From a virus: 38,934 bases of DNA. The position numbers and the translations under genes are program-made. This document shows positions 16,445 to 24,878 of the stretch, in pieces. The notes beneath the pieces are model-generated. The model saw only the letters and a program-made list of their open reading frames with translations, had not been told where the DNA came from and made no database searches. The stretch is taken from the IMG/VR virus record IMGVR_UViG_3300020472_000068, positions 1 through 38,934 of that record. One strand, written 5' to 3'. Every line of letters begins with the position of its first letter. Positions within the stretch are counted from its first letter, which is position 1.

Positions 16445-19254
16445 TAAATTCTTCTAGATCTTGAATGGTACATTGCTTCATATTCTGCACTAAGAAACTG
16501 TGCTGGTAAAAAAGAAAGGCTCCAAATATCAATATAATTCATATCTGCTTTAGACATAACAGGAAATTTAAAAACTCCTTTTTGTGTTCTTAGTCTATTT
16601 AAAGGTTGAGAGCCAGAACCTGTAGAACCTGTTGAATACCTTACGCCTAAAAGGTTTGGAGTGAATTTATAATTAGCCCACTCACCCATAGAAGGTTTGA
16701 CAAATGTTTCAAAGCTTGCAGTTCTTTCATATTTTAAATAAAAATTAAGCAGTTGAAATCTACCTCCTAAAATAGGAGCATTTGTTTTTTCATCTATTAG
16801 TTTTTGTGGAGGGAAGACATATAGAGAACCAAATGTATAACCCATAATTACTTTTGAATTTCTATAGTCACCTGTTGCTGTAACTACTGAAGTAGTTCCT
16901 TCGGCGTCATAAGCAATAGTAGAAGTTTGAATTGTTTGACCTGTTTGTAGTGTCTTTGTATTACCTTTACTATCTACATAAGTACTTGTTTCTGCTGTAC
17001 CACCATTTAATCCATCATCTAAAAATCTTCCAACAATTGTAGGTGTTCCATATAACTTATAAGGAAAAGTAAAAGTACTAAGTTTAGTATTACTGTCGTA
17101 AGTAATAGAAACACCTGTAGTTGCTTCTGTTACTTTAAAATCTAAATGAAATTCACAACCATTACTTTCTCCTCCTGGTGCATGAGGTTCTACATATCTA
17201 GATTCAAATGGTAATTTTAATAAAACTGTTTCAGTAGCACTTTCTACAACAAGAAATAAATCAGACCCAATAAAATCTATATTAAGAATTTTGTAATCCA
17301 AATAGAGATTTAGCTCAAACCAAGAATTTAAAACCTTATTAAAGTTTTCACCATATAGCCAACGATTTATAAAAACACTACTTTCGTCTTGTGTTGAAGT
17401 ATTATTAAAATTCGTTCCACTGAATGCACCTTGTCTATTAGGTAATAATGCAAGAAGATTTTCACTGCTAGATGTAGTCATTTTAAAAACACTACCAGGT
17501 ATATATTTAGGTACATGTATTGTTATGTCACTTGCATCTTTTACTTCAACTCCTGGTTGTTTTATATATTCTCTTACACCTGAATACTCTCCTTTTTGTG
17601 TTAGAAAATAAACGCTATTACCCGAACTAACAGGTTTAGCTTTTGTATTACTATTAAATTCTGTAGCTACAACTATATATGCTGTCTTAGGTGTCAATGT
17701 GTCATCAGATGCTTTTAGTATAAACTGTGCTTTTTCTGAGAAAAGTATTAATTCTTCTCCCATTGTCGTTGCATGTTTTAATATAGAAATTTCTGTATGA
17801 GAAGCTGCTATATCAATAGGATCACTATCTAAAACTGTAGTTACTGTTTCAGGAAAAAAGTTAAAGAAGTCTGATACTCTTGAAAGAATTACATCATCAT
17901 CAGCAAGAAAACCTATTCTATTTCTAAAAAAGAAAATGTTATTTAATTTCTGACCTACAAAAGAAGGATTAGGTGCAGTATCTAAATCACCAACAGTTCT
18001 ATCACTCCATTTAGGTAAAGTTTGAGTATTTGGTACTCCAAATATAACATCGGCATTTGAAGCAAAATTCCCATCAGTTACATTGTAAGTAAAAGTATTT
18101 GCATTAGTAACTGTAACGGCAGTAGTAGTATTTATACCACTACCAGTTTTAAAGAATAGAGCTATTTGATTTCCTGTTGATAAACCATGATTAGTAGAAG
18201 TAACTGTTACAACATTATTTGCTTGTGAATAAGTACCTGTCTTATCATAAAGAGTATAATTACCTCCATCTGCTTGTGCAAAAATAAAAAGACCATCTGA
18301 TTTTCTTATTAAAACATGAGGCATTGTTGAGTAATCATATTTATATTGTATTCCTGGTTTTAAAGTTTCTTCCCATTGACCTTGTTCAAAAGTACCACCG
18401 TTATTTGTTACAAACTTGACGTAATGATTATCAAATTTTGTACTGTCACTTCCTTTAACTTCAACAACAAAATTATTAGGAGCAACAACAGGAAGATCAG
18501 TAAAGTTTTGAATAGAGCTTTTAACTAATGTTATTTGTGAGTTACCTTGAGTGTCATTTGAATCAATAGTAAAGTCAGTACTATCGTCTTTTTTTATCCA
18601 TAAAACAGGTCCATTTTGCTGAATAGTAAAACCTGACAAAGCACTTCCACTACTAGGACTTTCACCATTTTGACCTAATAGTTTATCTTTTATTTTTGTT
18701 CCTACGGTTGTTGTACTTAATGGATTATCACTACTTGTATCGTGTGTAGCTACTGTACTATTTACAGTTATTGTGTAACTAGTTTTATCTGAAACTTGAT
18801 TGAAGAAAACTAATGCTCCATTGTTTGCACCAGCACTTACATCAGCAGCCATTGCTACTGTTTTATTTACATTAAGAACAAAAGTATAGTCAGCAATACT
18901 AACAGTTTTTATTTCTTCTCTTTCTATATCTGTGTCTAAATAACTTGCACCATCGGGGACTTCATGACCAATAGCTGCTCCAGTTGTAGAGTCAAAGATA
19001 GCTAAGGTTTGATCCCCAAAAACAGCTATATAACCTTCAGTTTCATCTCTATTAATTGTTTGTATATGTACATTACCCATCGTTGAAGATTGTAACGTCG
19101 CTACATATTGTGCTCCTGATCTTTTCTTTAATCCTTCTGTAGGACTACTAACAAAATTAGATTGCATCCAAGCATGGTCTGCTTGTTTTTGTGTATCAGA
19201 AGCTTGTGATACCCCTCTTAAAAGAGTAGGTATAGATTGAGTAATAAGACCCAT
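16444..19254 (-). CDS. Tail tubular protein B (nozzle), T7 gp12-like
   Basis: The 936-aa product (T7 gp12 is 794 aa) begins with Gln-Ser-Ile-Pro-Thr-Leu-Leu-Arg-Gly-Val-Ser-Gln, the characteristic opening of podoviral nozzle proteins. Pro-Thr-Glu-Gly-Leu-Lys-Lys-Arg-Ser-Gly-Ala follows near residue 38. The middle has Asn-Arg-Ile-Gly-Phe-Leu-Ala and Leu-Ile-Leu-Phe-Ser-Glu-Lys-Ala-Gln-Phe, both typical of the family's beta-propeller part. It forms the tail tip through which DNA leaves. It follows the gp11-like gene after two bases and overlaps the gp13-like start. The extra length seems to be inserted beta domains at about 140-400. Confidence 0.93.
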   Translation of the reverse strand: MGLITQSIPTLLRGVSQASDTQKQADHAWMQSNFVSSPTEGLKKRSGAQYVATLQSSTMGNVHIQTINRDETEGYIAVFGDQTLAIFDSTTGAAIGHEVPDGASYLDTDIEREEIKTVSIADYTFVLNVNKTVAMAADVSAGANNGALVFFNQVSDKTSYTITVNSTVATHDTSSDNPLSTTTVGTKIKDKLLGQNGESPSSGSALSGFTIQQNGPVLWIKKDDSTDFTIDSNDTQGNSQITLVKSSIQNFTDLPVVAPNNFVVEVKGSDSTKFDNHYVKFVTNNGGTFEQGQWEETLKPGIQYKYDYSTMPHVLIRKSDGLFIFAQADGGNYTLYDKTGTYSQANNVVTVTSTNHGLSTGNQIALFFKTGSGINTTTAVTVTNANTFTYNVTDGNFASNADVIFGVPNTQTLPKWSDRTVGDLDTAPNPSFVGQKLNNIFFFRNRIGFLADDDVILSRVSDFFNFFPETVTTVLDSDPIDIAASHTEISILKHATTMGEELILFSEKAQFILKASDDTLTPKTAYIVVATEFNSNTKAKPVSSGNSVYFLTQKGEYSGVREYIKQPGVEVKDASDITIHVPKYIPGSVFKMTTSSSENLLALLPNRQGAFSGTNFNNTSTQDESSVFINRWLYGENFNKVLNSWFELNLYLDYKILNIDFIGSDLFLVVESATETVLLKLPFESRYVEPHAPGGESNGCEFHLDFKVTEATTGVSITYDSNTKLSTFTFPYKLYGTPTIVGRFLDDGLNGGTAETSTYVDSKGNTKTLQTGQTIQTSTIAYDAEGTTSVVTATGDYRNSKVIMGYTFGSLYVFPPQKLIDEKTNAPILGGRFQLLNFYLKYERTASFETFVKPSMGEWANYKFTPNLLGVRYSTGSTGSGSQPLNRLRTQKGVFKFPVMSKADMNYIDIWSLSFLPAQFLSAEYEAMYHSRSRRI

Positions 19255-19256
19255 AA

Positions 19257-19862
19257 TTAACGAATTAAAGCACTAGCAGGTGAGTATGTATTGAAGACAG
19301 TAGTAGATGCTGGATCACCTCTTAAAATATTATGATCTGCATTTGAATAATCTGTTTCCATTAATATTGATCTTGCTCTTATTTCATCCTGTTGTGTAAA
19401 AGTTCTTAATCCATCGTCACCTACCATGCGATCAATAAAGATTCTTGCAGCTTTGATCATTACATAACGTCTAGCAGGTTCCGGTATTTCATCAAAAGTT
19501 CTGAAGTAAACAACAGTACAAATTAAATCTTCATCAAATTCATATGTATGTTTTTTACGGTCATATAGTTTTAAACCAATTTGAACAGCATCAACTGAAG
19601 CGTGATCATGAATATTAGGGTCAATTCTTAACGTATTACTAGCTAAAGCAATCTGCTTAGAAGCATCTCTTGTTAAGGTTAAATCTATTTCTGTGTTGAA
19701 GTGCCATCCTTCTGATTGAACATCTTTATTAATCTCTTTCAAAATTGTTTGTGCCATCTTTGCATCAACACCCAAGCTACCAACCAAGGTGTTAATAGGA
19801 GATTCACCTATGCTTGAAAGCATGGTATTGACTGCTTCTAACTCTGTTGTTGCTGTAGCCAT
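19257..19862 (-). CDS. Tail tubular protein A (adaptor), T7 gp11-like
   Basis: The 201-aa product is similar in length to T7 gp11 (196 aa). It contains Glu-Ala-Val-Asn-Thr-Met-Leu-Ser-Ser-Ile-Gly-Glu-Ser-Pro-Ile near the start and Gly-Trp-His-Phe-Asn-Thr-Glu at about 50, both diagnostic of this family. The C-terminal half has Arg-Tyr-Val-Met-Ile-Lys-Ala-Ala-Arg. I place the start at the ATG at 19862, where stop and start share TAATG with the upstream gene and a GAGGAA ribosome site precedes it. An in-frame ATG 21 bases upstream is inside the preceding gene. It forms the ring joining portal to nozzle. Confidence 0.92.
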   Translation of the reverse strand: MATATTELEAVNTMLSSIGESPINTLVGSLGVDAKMAQTILKEINKDVQSEGWHFNTEIDLTLTRDASKQIALASNTLRIDPNIHDHASVDAVQIGLKLYDRKKHTYEFDEDLICTVVYFRTFDEIPEPARRYVMIKAARIFIDRMVGDDGLRTFTQQDEIRARSILMETDYSNADHNILRGDPASTTVFNTYSPASALIR

Positions 19863-20068
19863 TAAACGTTCCTCGTGTTCCACTTGCTATGTAGTTTAAG
19901 CTTATCAATTCCTTTTTCTTTTAGATATTTATTATGTTTATCTTCTTGATCTCTTTGTTTCTTTGTTCCTTCGTAATATTCCCATCCTTTCCATTTCTTT
20001 TTTGGATATTCAAATCTTAAATAAAGATCTGCAATTGTTTGAGGTTTTTTCTTTTTTTTGCTTGCCAT
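19862..20068 (-). CDS. Small Lys-rich protein between capsid and tail genes
   Basis: The 68-aa product is strongly basic: it starts Met-Ala-Ser with a run of five Lys and carries further Lys/Trp/Tyr-rich stretches. It lies just downstream of the capsid terminator and is coupled to the gp11-like gene by TAATG. T7 has no direct counterpart here. A basic head-completion or DNA-binding role is possible but not supported by a motif. Confidence 0.72.
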   Translation of the reverse strand: MASKKKKKPQTIADLYLRFEYPKKKWKGWEYYEGTKKQRDQEDKHNKYLKEKGIDKLKLHSKWNTRNV

Positions 20069-20079
20069 ATTTAATACCT

Positions 20080-20123
20080 AAAGAAAAAGAAGAGTACCAA
20101 CCCATCCCAGATTGATACTCTTC
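20080..20123 (-). terminator. Rho-independent terminator after the capsid gene (T7 T-phi position)
   Basis: Arms at 20089-20096 and 20116-20123 form a perfect 8-bp stem, extended by three more pairs after one mismatch, around an 11-nt loop. On the minus strand the stem is followed by TTTTTCTTT. T7 has its single late terminator at exactly this place, directly after the major capsid gene, to raise capsid mRNA relative to the tail genes. Confidence 0.85.
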
Positions 20124-20131
20124 GCATGTGG

Positions 20132-21136
20132 TTAAGATGCAGACAACTTAATTGTAGCTGCTGCTTCTGGTCTTAGGATTCCATGCCCAAGAGCATATTT
20201 CGCAACCATCAATGTACCTTGATACATAATTCCATAGTCACTTCCACTGATTTCAGTAGTCATGTCCATGAGTTTCACTGTACCAACTGCTGACTTATGG
20301 AAGACTAAACCAATAGTCTTACTGTCGTCACCAGCATAGGTGTTATTAGATCCACCTAATTCATTAGCATCAGCTCCACCTGGAGGTTTGTTCTCCTGTG
20401 AAATGTTGTTGCTCATGATCACAGGCATACCTGCAATCTGCTGAACACGACCTGACGCAAATGAACCATTACCACCTGGGTTAAAATCAGTATCGACAGT
20501 ACGAGTAGCTGACTCAGGTAATTTGTAATATTCGGCTGGAGGCAATACAACGAATCTATCTGTAGGAGGGATATCGCGCTCATCAAATGCTTGAGCGATA
20601 TCATAGATAGCTGCTGCTAACTCATCACCAGTAACATCTGAAGATGCAGTATTACCGTTAGCAAGAGTTAGAACAGTACCACCACTACCACCAGAGATAG
20701 TTGCTGAAGCTCTTGAAGCATTAGCAATTACCTTGGCAACGTTCTGGTCATACCTTCTAGCAAGAGCCTTTCCTAGCTCTGAAGCATAGGTAGCTCTAAC
20801 GTCATAATGATTCTTGAGCTCTTCAAGATCCGTTATAAACGCTTGTGATATGAGGAGATCATCAATAGAGATAATCTTTTCGTTTGCCTTGATTTGGTTA
20901 GCACCAACTAGCGGGGTTCCCACTGAGTGATAGGCAGCTGTTGCTGTACCTAAAACTGGAAATTGGGCTGATTTACCTGAAGTGATAGTCCTAACAGTTT
21001 GCATTCTCTCGTTGAACACATTGTTCTCAGAGAAAGAAGTCAGAACTTCGCCACTAAAAACCTTTAAGAAAAGGGCATCGTAGCCAGTACCACTATTGTT
21101 AACCAGACCAAGGCGTGAAACTGTGGCGTTAGCCAT
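20132..21136 (-). CDS. Major capsid protein, T7 gp10-like
   Basis: The 334-aa product is close to T7 gp10A (345 aa) and has family landmarks. These are Leu-Phe-Leu-Lys-Val-Phe-Ser-Gly-Glu-Val-Leu-Thr-Ser-Phe near residue 22, Thr-Ile-Thr-Ser-Gly-Lys-Ser-Ala-Gln-Phe-Pro near 50, and Ile-Asp-Asp-Leu-Leu near 90. It adopts the HK97 fold and builds the icosahedral shell. A ribosome site AAGGAAC precedes the ATG. A large structured hairpin lies upstream and a terminator immediately downstream, so this gene probably has its own abundant transcript. Codon use has more C-ending codons than neighbours, as expected for a highly expressed gene (impression by eye). Confidence 0.95.
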   Translation of the reverse strand: MANATVSRLGLVNNSGTGYDALFLKVFSGEVLTSFSENNVFNERMQTVRTITSGKSAQFPVLGTATAAYHSVGTPLVGANQIKANEKIISIDDLLISQAFITDLEELKNHYDVRATYASELGKALARRYDQNVAKVIANASRASATISGGSGGTVLTLANGNTASSDVTGDELAAAIYDIAQAFDERDIPPTDRFVVLPPAEYYKLPESATRTVDTDFNPGGNGSFASGRVQQIAGMPVIMSNNISQENKPPGGADANELGGSNNTYAGDDSKTIGLVFHKSAVGTVKLMDMTTEISGSDYGIMYQGTLMVAKYALGHGILRPEAAATIKLSAS

Positions 21137-21188
21137 AATTTGTTCCTTGTGTTAATTAATAATTGATTAGCACTTCAACTGCCTTTCC

Positions 21189-21235
21189 TTTCTCAAGGTG
21201 TTATCCCTCGCAAGGGGCAACTTAATATTGAGAAA
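21189..21235 (-). promoter_or_regulatory. Structured hairpin in the capsid gene leader
   Basis: Arms TTTCTCAA (21189-21196) and TTGAGAAA (21228-21235) pair perfectly over 8 bp and enclose a smaller CCCT/AGGG stem. There is no T run, so it is not a terminator. It sits about 50 bases before the capsid start. An RNase III-type processing site or mRNA-stabilising leader, as used in T7 around gene 10, is the likeliest role. A phage promoter could overlap it, but I cannot define one. Confidence 0.55.
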
Positions 21236-21262
21236 AACTTAGAAGTAATTGAATAATAACAG

Positions 21263-21424
21263 TTATTTAGATTTGCCAACACCACTGGCTTTCATAAGCT
21301 TGATGATATTTAAAGCAAATTGAATAAGACCATTGCTCTTTAGTTTGGATAAACCTACTATTTCAGAGCAAATAAAAAGCAGCCCCCATAACAGAGACTG
21401 CAAAGAAGGATCACCAAAATCCAT
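21263..21424 (-). CDS. Small single-pass membrane protein upstream of the capsid gene
   Basis: The 53-aa product begins Met-Asp-Phe-Gly-Asp-Pro-Ser-Leu-Gln and has one hydrophobic segment (about residues 10-27). An amphipathic helix and a Lys-ending tail follow. The ribosome site AAAAGGAG lies 7 bases before the ATG, the strongest in this region, which supports translation despite its short length. It lies between the 60-aa gene and the capsid. Function is unknown. A small late membrane protein such as a holin is conceivable because no other holin is certain. Confidence 0.7.
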   Translation of the reverse strand: MDFGDPSLQSLLWGLLFICSEIVGLSKLKSNGLIQFALNIIKLMKASGVGKSK

Positions 21425-21439
21425 ATATTCTCCTTTTAC

Positions 21440-21622
21440 CTATTTGTTTTGTCGTGTTTTATTCCAAGCATTTACCTGTGCTGCTGTAACACCTGACGGT
21501 AAATAAGATTCATCACCACCTGAACTTAAATATGCTTGAGCTTTCATTAGTTGTGCTCTACCAGTAGGAGACCACGGACCTTTGTTCTTTTTCTTCTTAA
21601 ATGCATCAAGTAAACCACCCAT
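21440..21622 (-). CDS. Small basic protein, unknown function
   Basis: The 60-aa product has a Met-Gly-Gly-Leu-Leu start, a Lys-Lys-Lys-Lys cluster, and a C-terminal segment Leu-Pro-Ser-Gly-Val-Thr-Ala-Ala-Gln-Val. An AGAGG ribosome site precedes the ATG. It lies between scaffold and capsid, in a late operon with 5-bp spacing to the scaffold gene. No family is recognised. A head-assembly accessory role is possible from position only. Confidence 0.7.
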   Translation of the reverse strand: MGGLLDAFKKKKNKGPWSPTGRAQLMKAQAYLSSGGDESYLPSGVTAAQVNAWNKTRQNK

Positions 21623-21627
21623 AATTG

Positions 21628-22440
21628 TTACCTCTTAGTAGAAAAGACATCGCTATCAGCCATACGAGCATAGACGTTCTCTGTATAAGTCACATCCTTT
21701 CCATATCTAGGATCTTTCATAGCAGCTTGTACTTCAGCAGAAGATCTAAATGGTGTTGCACCACTTTGACCAGACTTACCACTTACTAAATCAGGTTCAG
21801 TTCCCATAGCATTTTTGTATTGTGAATAAAGACCTTGTACTCCCCACTTTATAGCGGAGGTATTTCCTTGTTCTAATAAAGAATTGAAATCATTTAAGTC
21901 CGATTCTGGTAAATTCTGAGTAGCCCAAGATTGAAGCTTGGTATATTCAGCATCACCACCAATAGAATCTTTAATAGATTCAATTTGTTGACCAGCGATA
22001 GCAGCAGCTCCTTCAGCATTACCTCTTAGTCCATTGAGATAAGTGTCAACAATAGTTTTAGAAAAACCTGCTTCTCCTAATTTGGAATAGTCATCTTCTG
22101 ATATCTCACTAGTTTCTTGGAAACGTTTAGAAATATCTTGGACATCAATTCCAACTTCTTCTAATACTTCAGCTAAACCTTCACCATAAAATTCCTTAGC
22201 ATCAAATTCTGATTCTTCTTCAGTTGTTTCTTCTGTTGAAGCTTCAGCTTCTGATTCAGTAGTCTCTTCTTTTTGACCTAGCTTTCCTTCTAATTCTTTA
22301 TAAGAAGCAGCAAGATCTTCTACTGATTTAAATTTACCAAGAATAAGACCATCATCATCAGTCTCATTTTTAGCAAGAGTTTCTAAATCCTCTCTAGACA
22401 TAGGAGGAGTTTCCTGTGTAGCTACTTGTGATTCAGCCAT
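21628..22440 (-). CDS. Capsid assembly scaffolding protein, T7 gp9-like
   Basis: The 270-aa product is acidic, with an extended Glu/Thr/Ser-rich region (about 60-85) and Asp/Glu-rich helices. It lies between portal and capsid like T7 gp9 (307 aa). An Ile-Leu-Gly-Lys-Phe-Lys-Ser-Val-Glu-Asp-Leu-Ala-Ala-Ser-Tyr-Lys segment near residue 35 is typical of podoviral scaffolds. The C-terminus contains Asp-Pro-Arg-Tyr-Gly-Lys-Asp and ends basic, consistent with capsid binding. It should guide prohead assembly and leave before packaging. Confidence 0.9.
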   Translation of the reverse strand: MAESQVATQETPPMSREDLETLAKNETDDDGLILGKFKSVEDLAASYKELEGKLGQKEETTESEAEASTEETTEEESEFDAKEFYGEGLAEVLEEVGIDVQDISKRFQETSEISEDDYSKLGEAGFSKTIVDTYLNGLRGNAEGAAAIAGQQIESIKDSIGGDAEYTKLQSWATQNLPESDLNDFNSLLEQGNTSAIKWGVQGLYSQYKNAMGTEPDLVSGKSGQSGATPFRSSAEVQAAMKDPRYGKDVTYTENVYARMADSDVFSTKR

Positions 22441-22443
22441 AAA

Positions 22444-22665
22444 TTAACCTTTAAAAGTTGAGATTGTGTTTCCTTTTCTAGTCTTGTATTCGACTTTTTG
22501 TGATGTATCAGTATTAGGTTCAGGAGAAAGTCTACTGACTACAGCATTAGCTGAAGTATCTTCTACTGCTTTTGGTGTCTCTACCTTTGGTGCTTGCACT
22601 TTAGGCTTTTCAACCTTTGGTGTTTCAACTGGTTTAGTTGGTTCAGACGGCTTCTGGGTTGGCAT
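22444..22665 (-). CDS. Small Pro/Lys/Val-rich repetitive protein between portal and scaffold
   Basis: The 73-aa product consists mainly of Pro-Lys-Val-Glu/Gln-type repeats (residues 5-40), then a polar tail ending Lys-Gly-Asn-Thr-Ile-Ser-Thr-Phe-Lys-Gly. Its first 23 bases overlap the end of the portal gene in another frame, and it ends three bases before the scaffold start. It is probably extended and disordered. I do not recognise a family. A portal- or scaffold-linked peptide is suggested only by position. Confidence 0.65.
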   Translation of the reverse strand: MPTQKPSEPTKPVETPKVEKPKVQAPKVETPKAVEDTSANAVVSRLSPEPNTDTSQKVEYKTRKGNTISTFKG

Positions 22666-24226
22666 CGGTTTGCTCCGTTAGTTGTTGTGCTTGGGCATTG
22701 TTTTTAGGATCTAATAAAGGAGACCCTAAAGCAGCTGGCCCAAGATGTTGGATCAGCTGTTGTTGTTGTTGAGCTTGTAGCTCTTGTGCAATTTGTTCTT
22801 GGGACTTAACTAAGTTAGCGGTATCTATACCAGTTGCATTAGCTAAACGTTTAATAGCTTCATCGACATTTACGTATTGTCTCATAACATCTGGTCCTAA
22901 AGCCTGAGAAATTGTACCAATAAATTCTACTAACCTAGCTCTATCATTACCTCTACCAAGACCTTGAAGACCAGTGACTATCTTAGGTTTGACTATCTTT
23001 TCTGGTAACTTAGGAGCCTTACCACTACGAGTAAGCATGTGCATTCTTCTTCTTAAATATGGCAGCTGAAATTCTTGAGTCAGTATTGAATATATTCCTC
23101 CCAAACTATTTTCTAATTCATTTGCCATGATAGAAACTTCTGCTGCTGTCACTCTTTCTGCATCTCTTTGTACTGACCTAGCCATTAAGAAAGCATATTC
23201 AAGACGACTTTCTATACGTTGAATAGCAGAAAAACTAACTTGGAAGTCAGCACCTTTATTTACTTGCAGAACAGAAACATCATTAGCAGAACCTTCACGT
23301 ATTGCACCATTAGGAGCCTTGGCTAAGGTTGCAGCCCTAGTAACACCATTAGGATTAACAAGGAATAATGTCTTAGCACTAGCAGCAGCACCTTCAATTA
23401 TTGCTTGCATTAAAGACTCAAGACTAATTAAATCTCCTTTGTACTCAGTGACATATCCATCTCCATAATCAACTCCATCTCTTCTAGTCCAGCGTAATAA
23501 AATCCAAGGAGATACATCAGCTTTTGATTTACCATCAGTGCCAGGAATCCTTTCCCCTTTACATTCTTGGAACCAAGTAAACTCATCACCATATCTTTTT
23601 ATACATGTATAGATATCTAAGTCTTCGTCATAATCTTTACCGTCATAATTATCTTTCTTTTTAATTTGTTCTAAAAATTTATCTGGTAAAGCTTGAGGAT
23701 GAACTGTCTCCTTTGTAATAATTTCTAAGACATTACCAACATCATCACGTTTACAGACATATCTATCTAAGTGATAAACCTTTAAACCTTTGTCAGTTAA
23801 ATAAAGAAGAACATTACCACCAACTATTAAATGCTTAAGGGCTTCAAACATAGCAACCCTGTCATTAGATATTTCTATCTCATTCATCAATGCACTTTCT
23901 ATAGTCTTTAACCCTTTATCTATTTCAGTTTCTAATCCTTCTTGTCCTTCCTGAAGCAAAGCAAGACTATCAATACTTAGTTTGAAGAAGGGAGTAGAAG
24001 GAGGTAGAAGAGCAATAAGGAGCTTGGAAGCAAGGCTATTTGTACCTCTGGCGCCAACTGCTTGGAAAGGAGTTTTTATCTTTGCGTGTTTACCTACAGT
24101 TGATTCCGGTATTAAAGAAGGAATCGTTAATTTAGAAGCATCCTTTGCTTCCCTTTCATAGGGTGCACGATCACTTACTAACTGTTCATATCGACCAGCA
24201 GCTGTTTGCCCTATAGCAAGATCCAT
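22643..24226 (-). CDS. Portal (head-tail connector) protein, T7 gp8-like
   Basis: The 527-aa product matches T7 gp8 (536 aa) in size and place. Landmarks are Ala-Pro-Tyr-Glu-Arg-Glu-Ala near 22, Gly-Ala-Arg-Gly-Thr-Asn-Ser-Leu-Ala-Ser-Lys near 57, and Leu-Pro-Pro-Ser-Thr-Pro-Phe-Phe-Lys-Leu near 73. Further ones are Arg-Arg-Asp-Gly near 250 and Glu-Arg-Val-Thr-Ala-Ala-Glu-Val near 365. The C-terminus is Gln-rich, with five consecutive Gln near 487. It forms the dodecameric ring at the packaging vertex. Its 3' end overlaps the Pro/Lys-rich gene. Confidence 0.95.
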   Translation of the reverse strand: MDLAIGQTAAGRYEQLVSDRAPYEREAKDASKLTIPSLIPESTVGKHAKIKTPFQAVGARGTNSLASKLLIALLPPSTPFFKLSIDSLALLQEGQEGLETEIDKGLKTIESALMNEIEISNDRVAMFEALKHLIVGGNVLLYLTDKGLKVYHLDRYVCKRDDVGNVLEIITKETVHPQALPDKFLEQIKKKDNYDGKDYDEDLDIYTCIKRYGDEFTWFQECKGERIPGTDGKSKADVSPWILLRWTRRDGVDYGDGYVTEYKGDLISLESLMQAIIEGAAASAKTLFLVNPNGVTRAATLAKAPNGAIREGSANDVSVLQVNKGADFQVSFSAIQRIESRLEYAFLMARSVQRDAERVTAAEVSIMANELENSLGGIYSILTQEFQLPYLRRRMHMLTRSGKAPKLPEKIVKPKIVTGLQGLGRGNDRARLVEFIGTISQALGPDVMRQYVNVDEAIKRLANATGIDTANLVKSQEQIAQELQAQQQQQLIQHLGPAALGSPLLDPKNNAQAQQLTEQTDANPEAV

Positions 24227-24228
24227 GA

Positions 24229-24432
24229 TTAGTACCTAAGATTTTCCATTGCTTTTAATGGAATCCTTAGTGAACCTATACCTGTATTTTTTCCACCACC
24301 ACCAGAAGAACGTGATTTTCCAGATCTACGACCTTTTCTGTTTTTACCAGTAGTTAAAGCACCTGCTGTTTTCTCTGGCATAGGTGCAATTTTTGCCTCT
24401 TTCGGCATCTTTGGTTTACTTCCAAAACACAT
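24229..24432 (-). CDS. Small virion/tail assembly protein, T7 gp7.3-like
   Basis: The 67-aa product starts Met-Cys-Phe-Gly-Ser-Lys-Pro-Lys-Met-Pro, a short Pro/Lys opening often seen in podoviral proteins just before the portal. It contains Arg-Arg-Ser-Gly-Lys-Ser-Arg-Ser-Ser-Gly-Gly-Gly-Gly, comparable with the Ala-Arg-Ser-Ser-Gly-Gly-Gly end of T7 gp7.3, a tail protein. It begins one base before the upstream stop and ends two bases before the portal start. Homology to gp7.3 is likely but rests on a short low-complexity motif. Confidence 0.68.
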   Translation of the reverse strand: MCFGSKPKMPKEAKIAPMPEKTAGALTTGKNRKGRRSGKSRSSGGGGKNTGIGSLRIPLKAMENLRY

Positions 24433-24653
24433 TAGATTTGATGCTCCAAAACGTTAGTTAACATGTTATCCCTTTGTCGTTGTTGTTGTTCAATCAAGTA
24501 ATCAACAACAGATCTTTGACCTGCCCTAAACCAAATCTCTCTATCAGATAAAGATAAGTCTGGGTGTCTTTGTGGGTAATGACTATCGAGAGCTTTAAGC
24601 AACTCGTCAGTTAATACAGGGAAAGGGATGTGTTCAGATTTATTGTAGTCCAC
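24432..24653 (-). CDS. Small conserved-type hypothetical before the portal gene
   Basis: The 73-aa product has Ile-Pro-Phe-Pro-Val-Leu, Leu-Leu-Lys-Ala-Leu-Asp...Tyr-Pro, and Glu-Ile-Trp-Phe-Arg-Ala-Gly-Gln-Arg-Ser-Val-Val-Asp-Tyr-Leu, then Gln/Arg. The Phe-Arg-Ala-Gly-Gln-Arg motif is familiar from small genes next to the portal in marine T7-like phages, but its function is unknown. It overlaps the gp7.3-like start by one base and marks the start of the structural block. Confidence 0.72.
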   Translation of the reverse strand: MDYNKSEHIPFPVLTDELLKALDSHYPQRHPDLSLSDREIWFRAGQRSVVDYLIEQQQRQRDNMLTNVLEHQI

Positions 24654-24686
24654 TTTAAGAAAGAGAGTATAGCAGAAATAAAGTTA

Positions 24687-24878
24687 TCAATCTTCTGTTG
24701 CCATCAAATATTCTATATACATTTTAGCTTTTCTCAAGTCTTCCTTACCTCCTTTCTTATACCAACGTGAAATGTATTTAATAACATTGCCTTCACAGTA
24801 CCCCATATTATTTTTCAATATGTATTCAATTGGTGGGATAGGAAAGTTGTAATGTTCAGGTTTAGTTACGGGGTCCAT
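24687..24878 (-). CDS. DUF3310 domain protein
   Basis: The 63-aa product is essentially one DUF3310 domain. It shows Asp-Pro-Val-Thr-Lys-Pro-Glu-His-Tyr at the start, Pro-Ile-Glu-Tyr-Ile, Tyr-Cys-Glu-Gly-Asn-Val-Ile-Lys-Tyr-Ile-Ser-Arg-Trp, and Lys-Gly-Gly-Lys-Glu-Asp-Leu-Arg-Lys-Ala. The family occurs in many phages. In T7 it is part of the nucleotide kinase gp1.7. This copy has no additional domain and no visible nucleotide-binding loop. It overlaps the exonuclease gene by 13 bases and closes the DNA-metabolism block. A nucleotide-metabolism role is plausible but unproven. Confidence 0.88.
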   Translation of the reverse strand: MDPVTKPEHYNFPIPPIEYILKNNMGYCEGNVIKYISRWYKKGGKEDLRKAKMYIEYLMATED

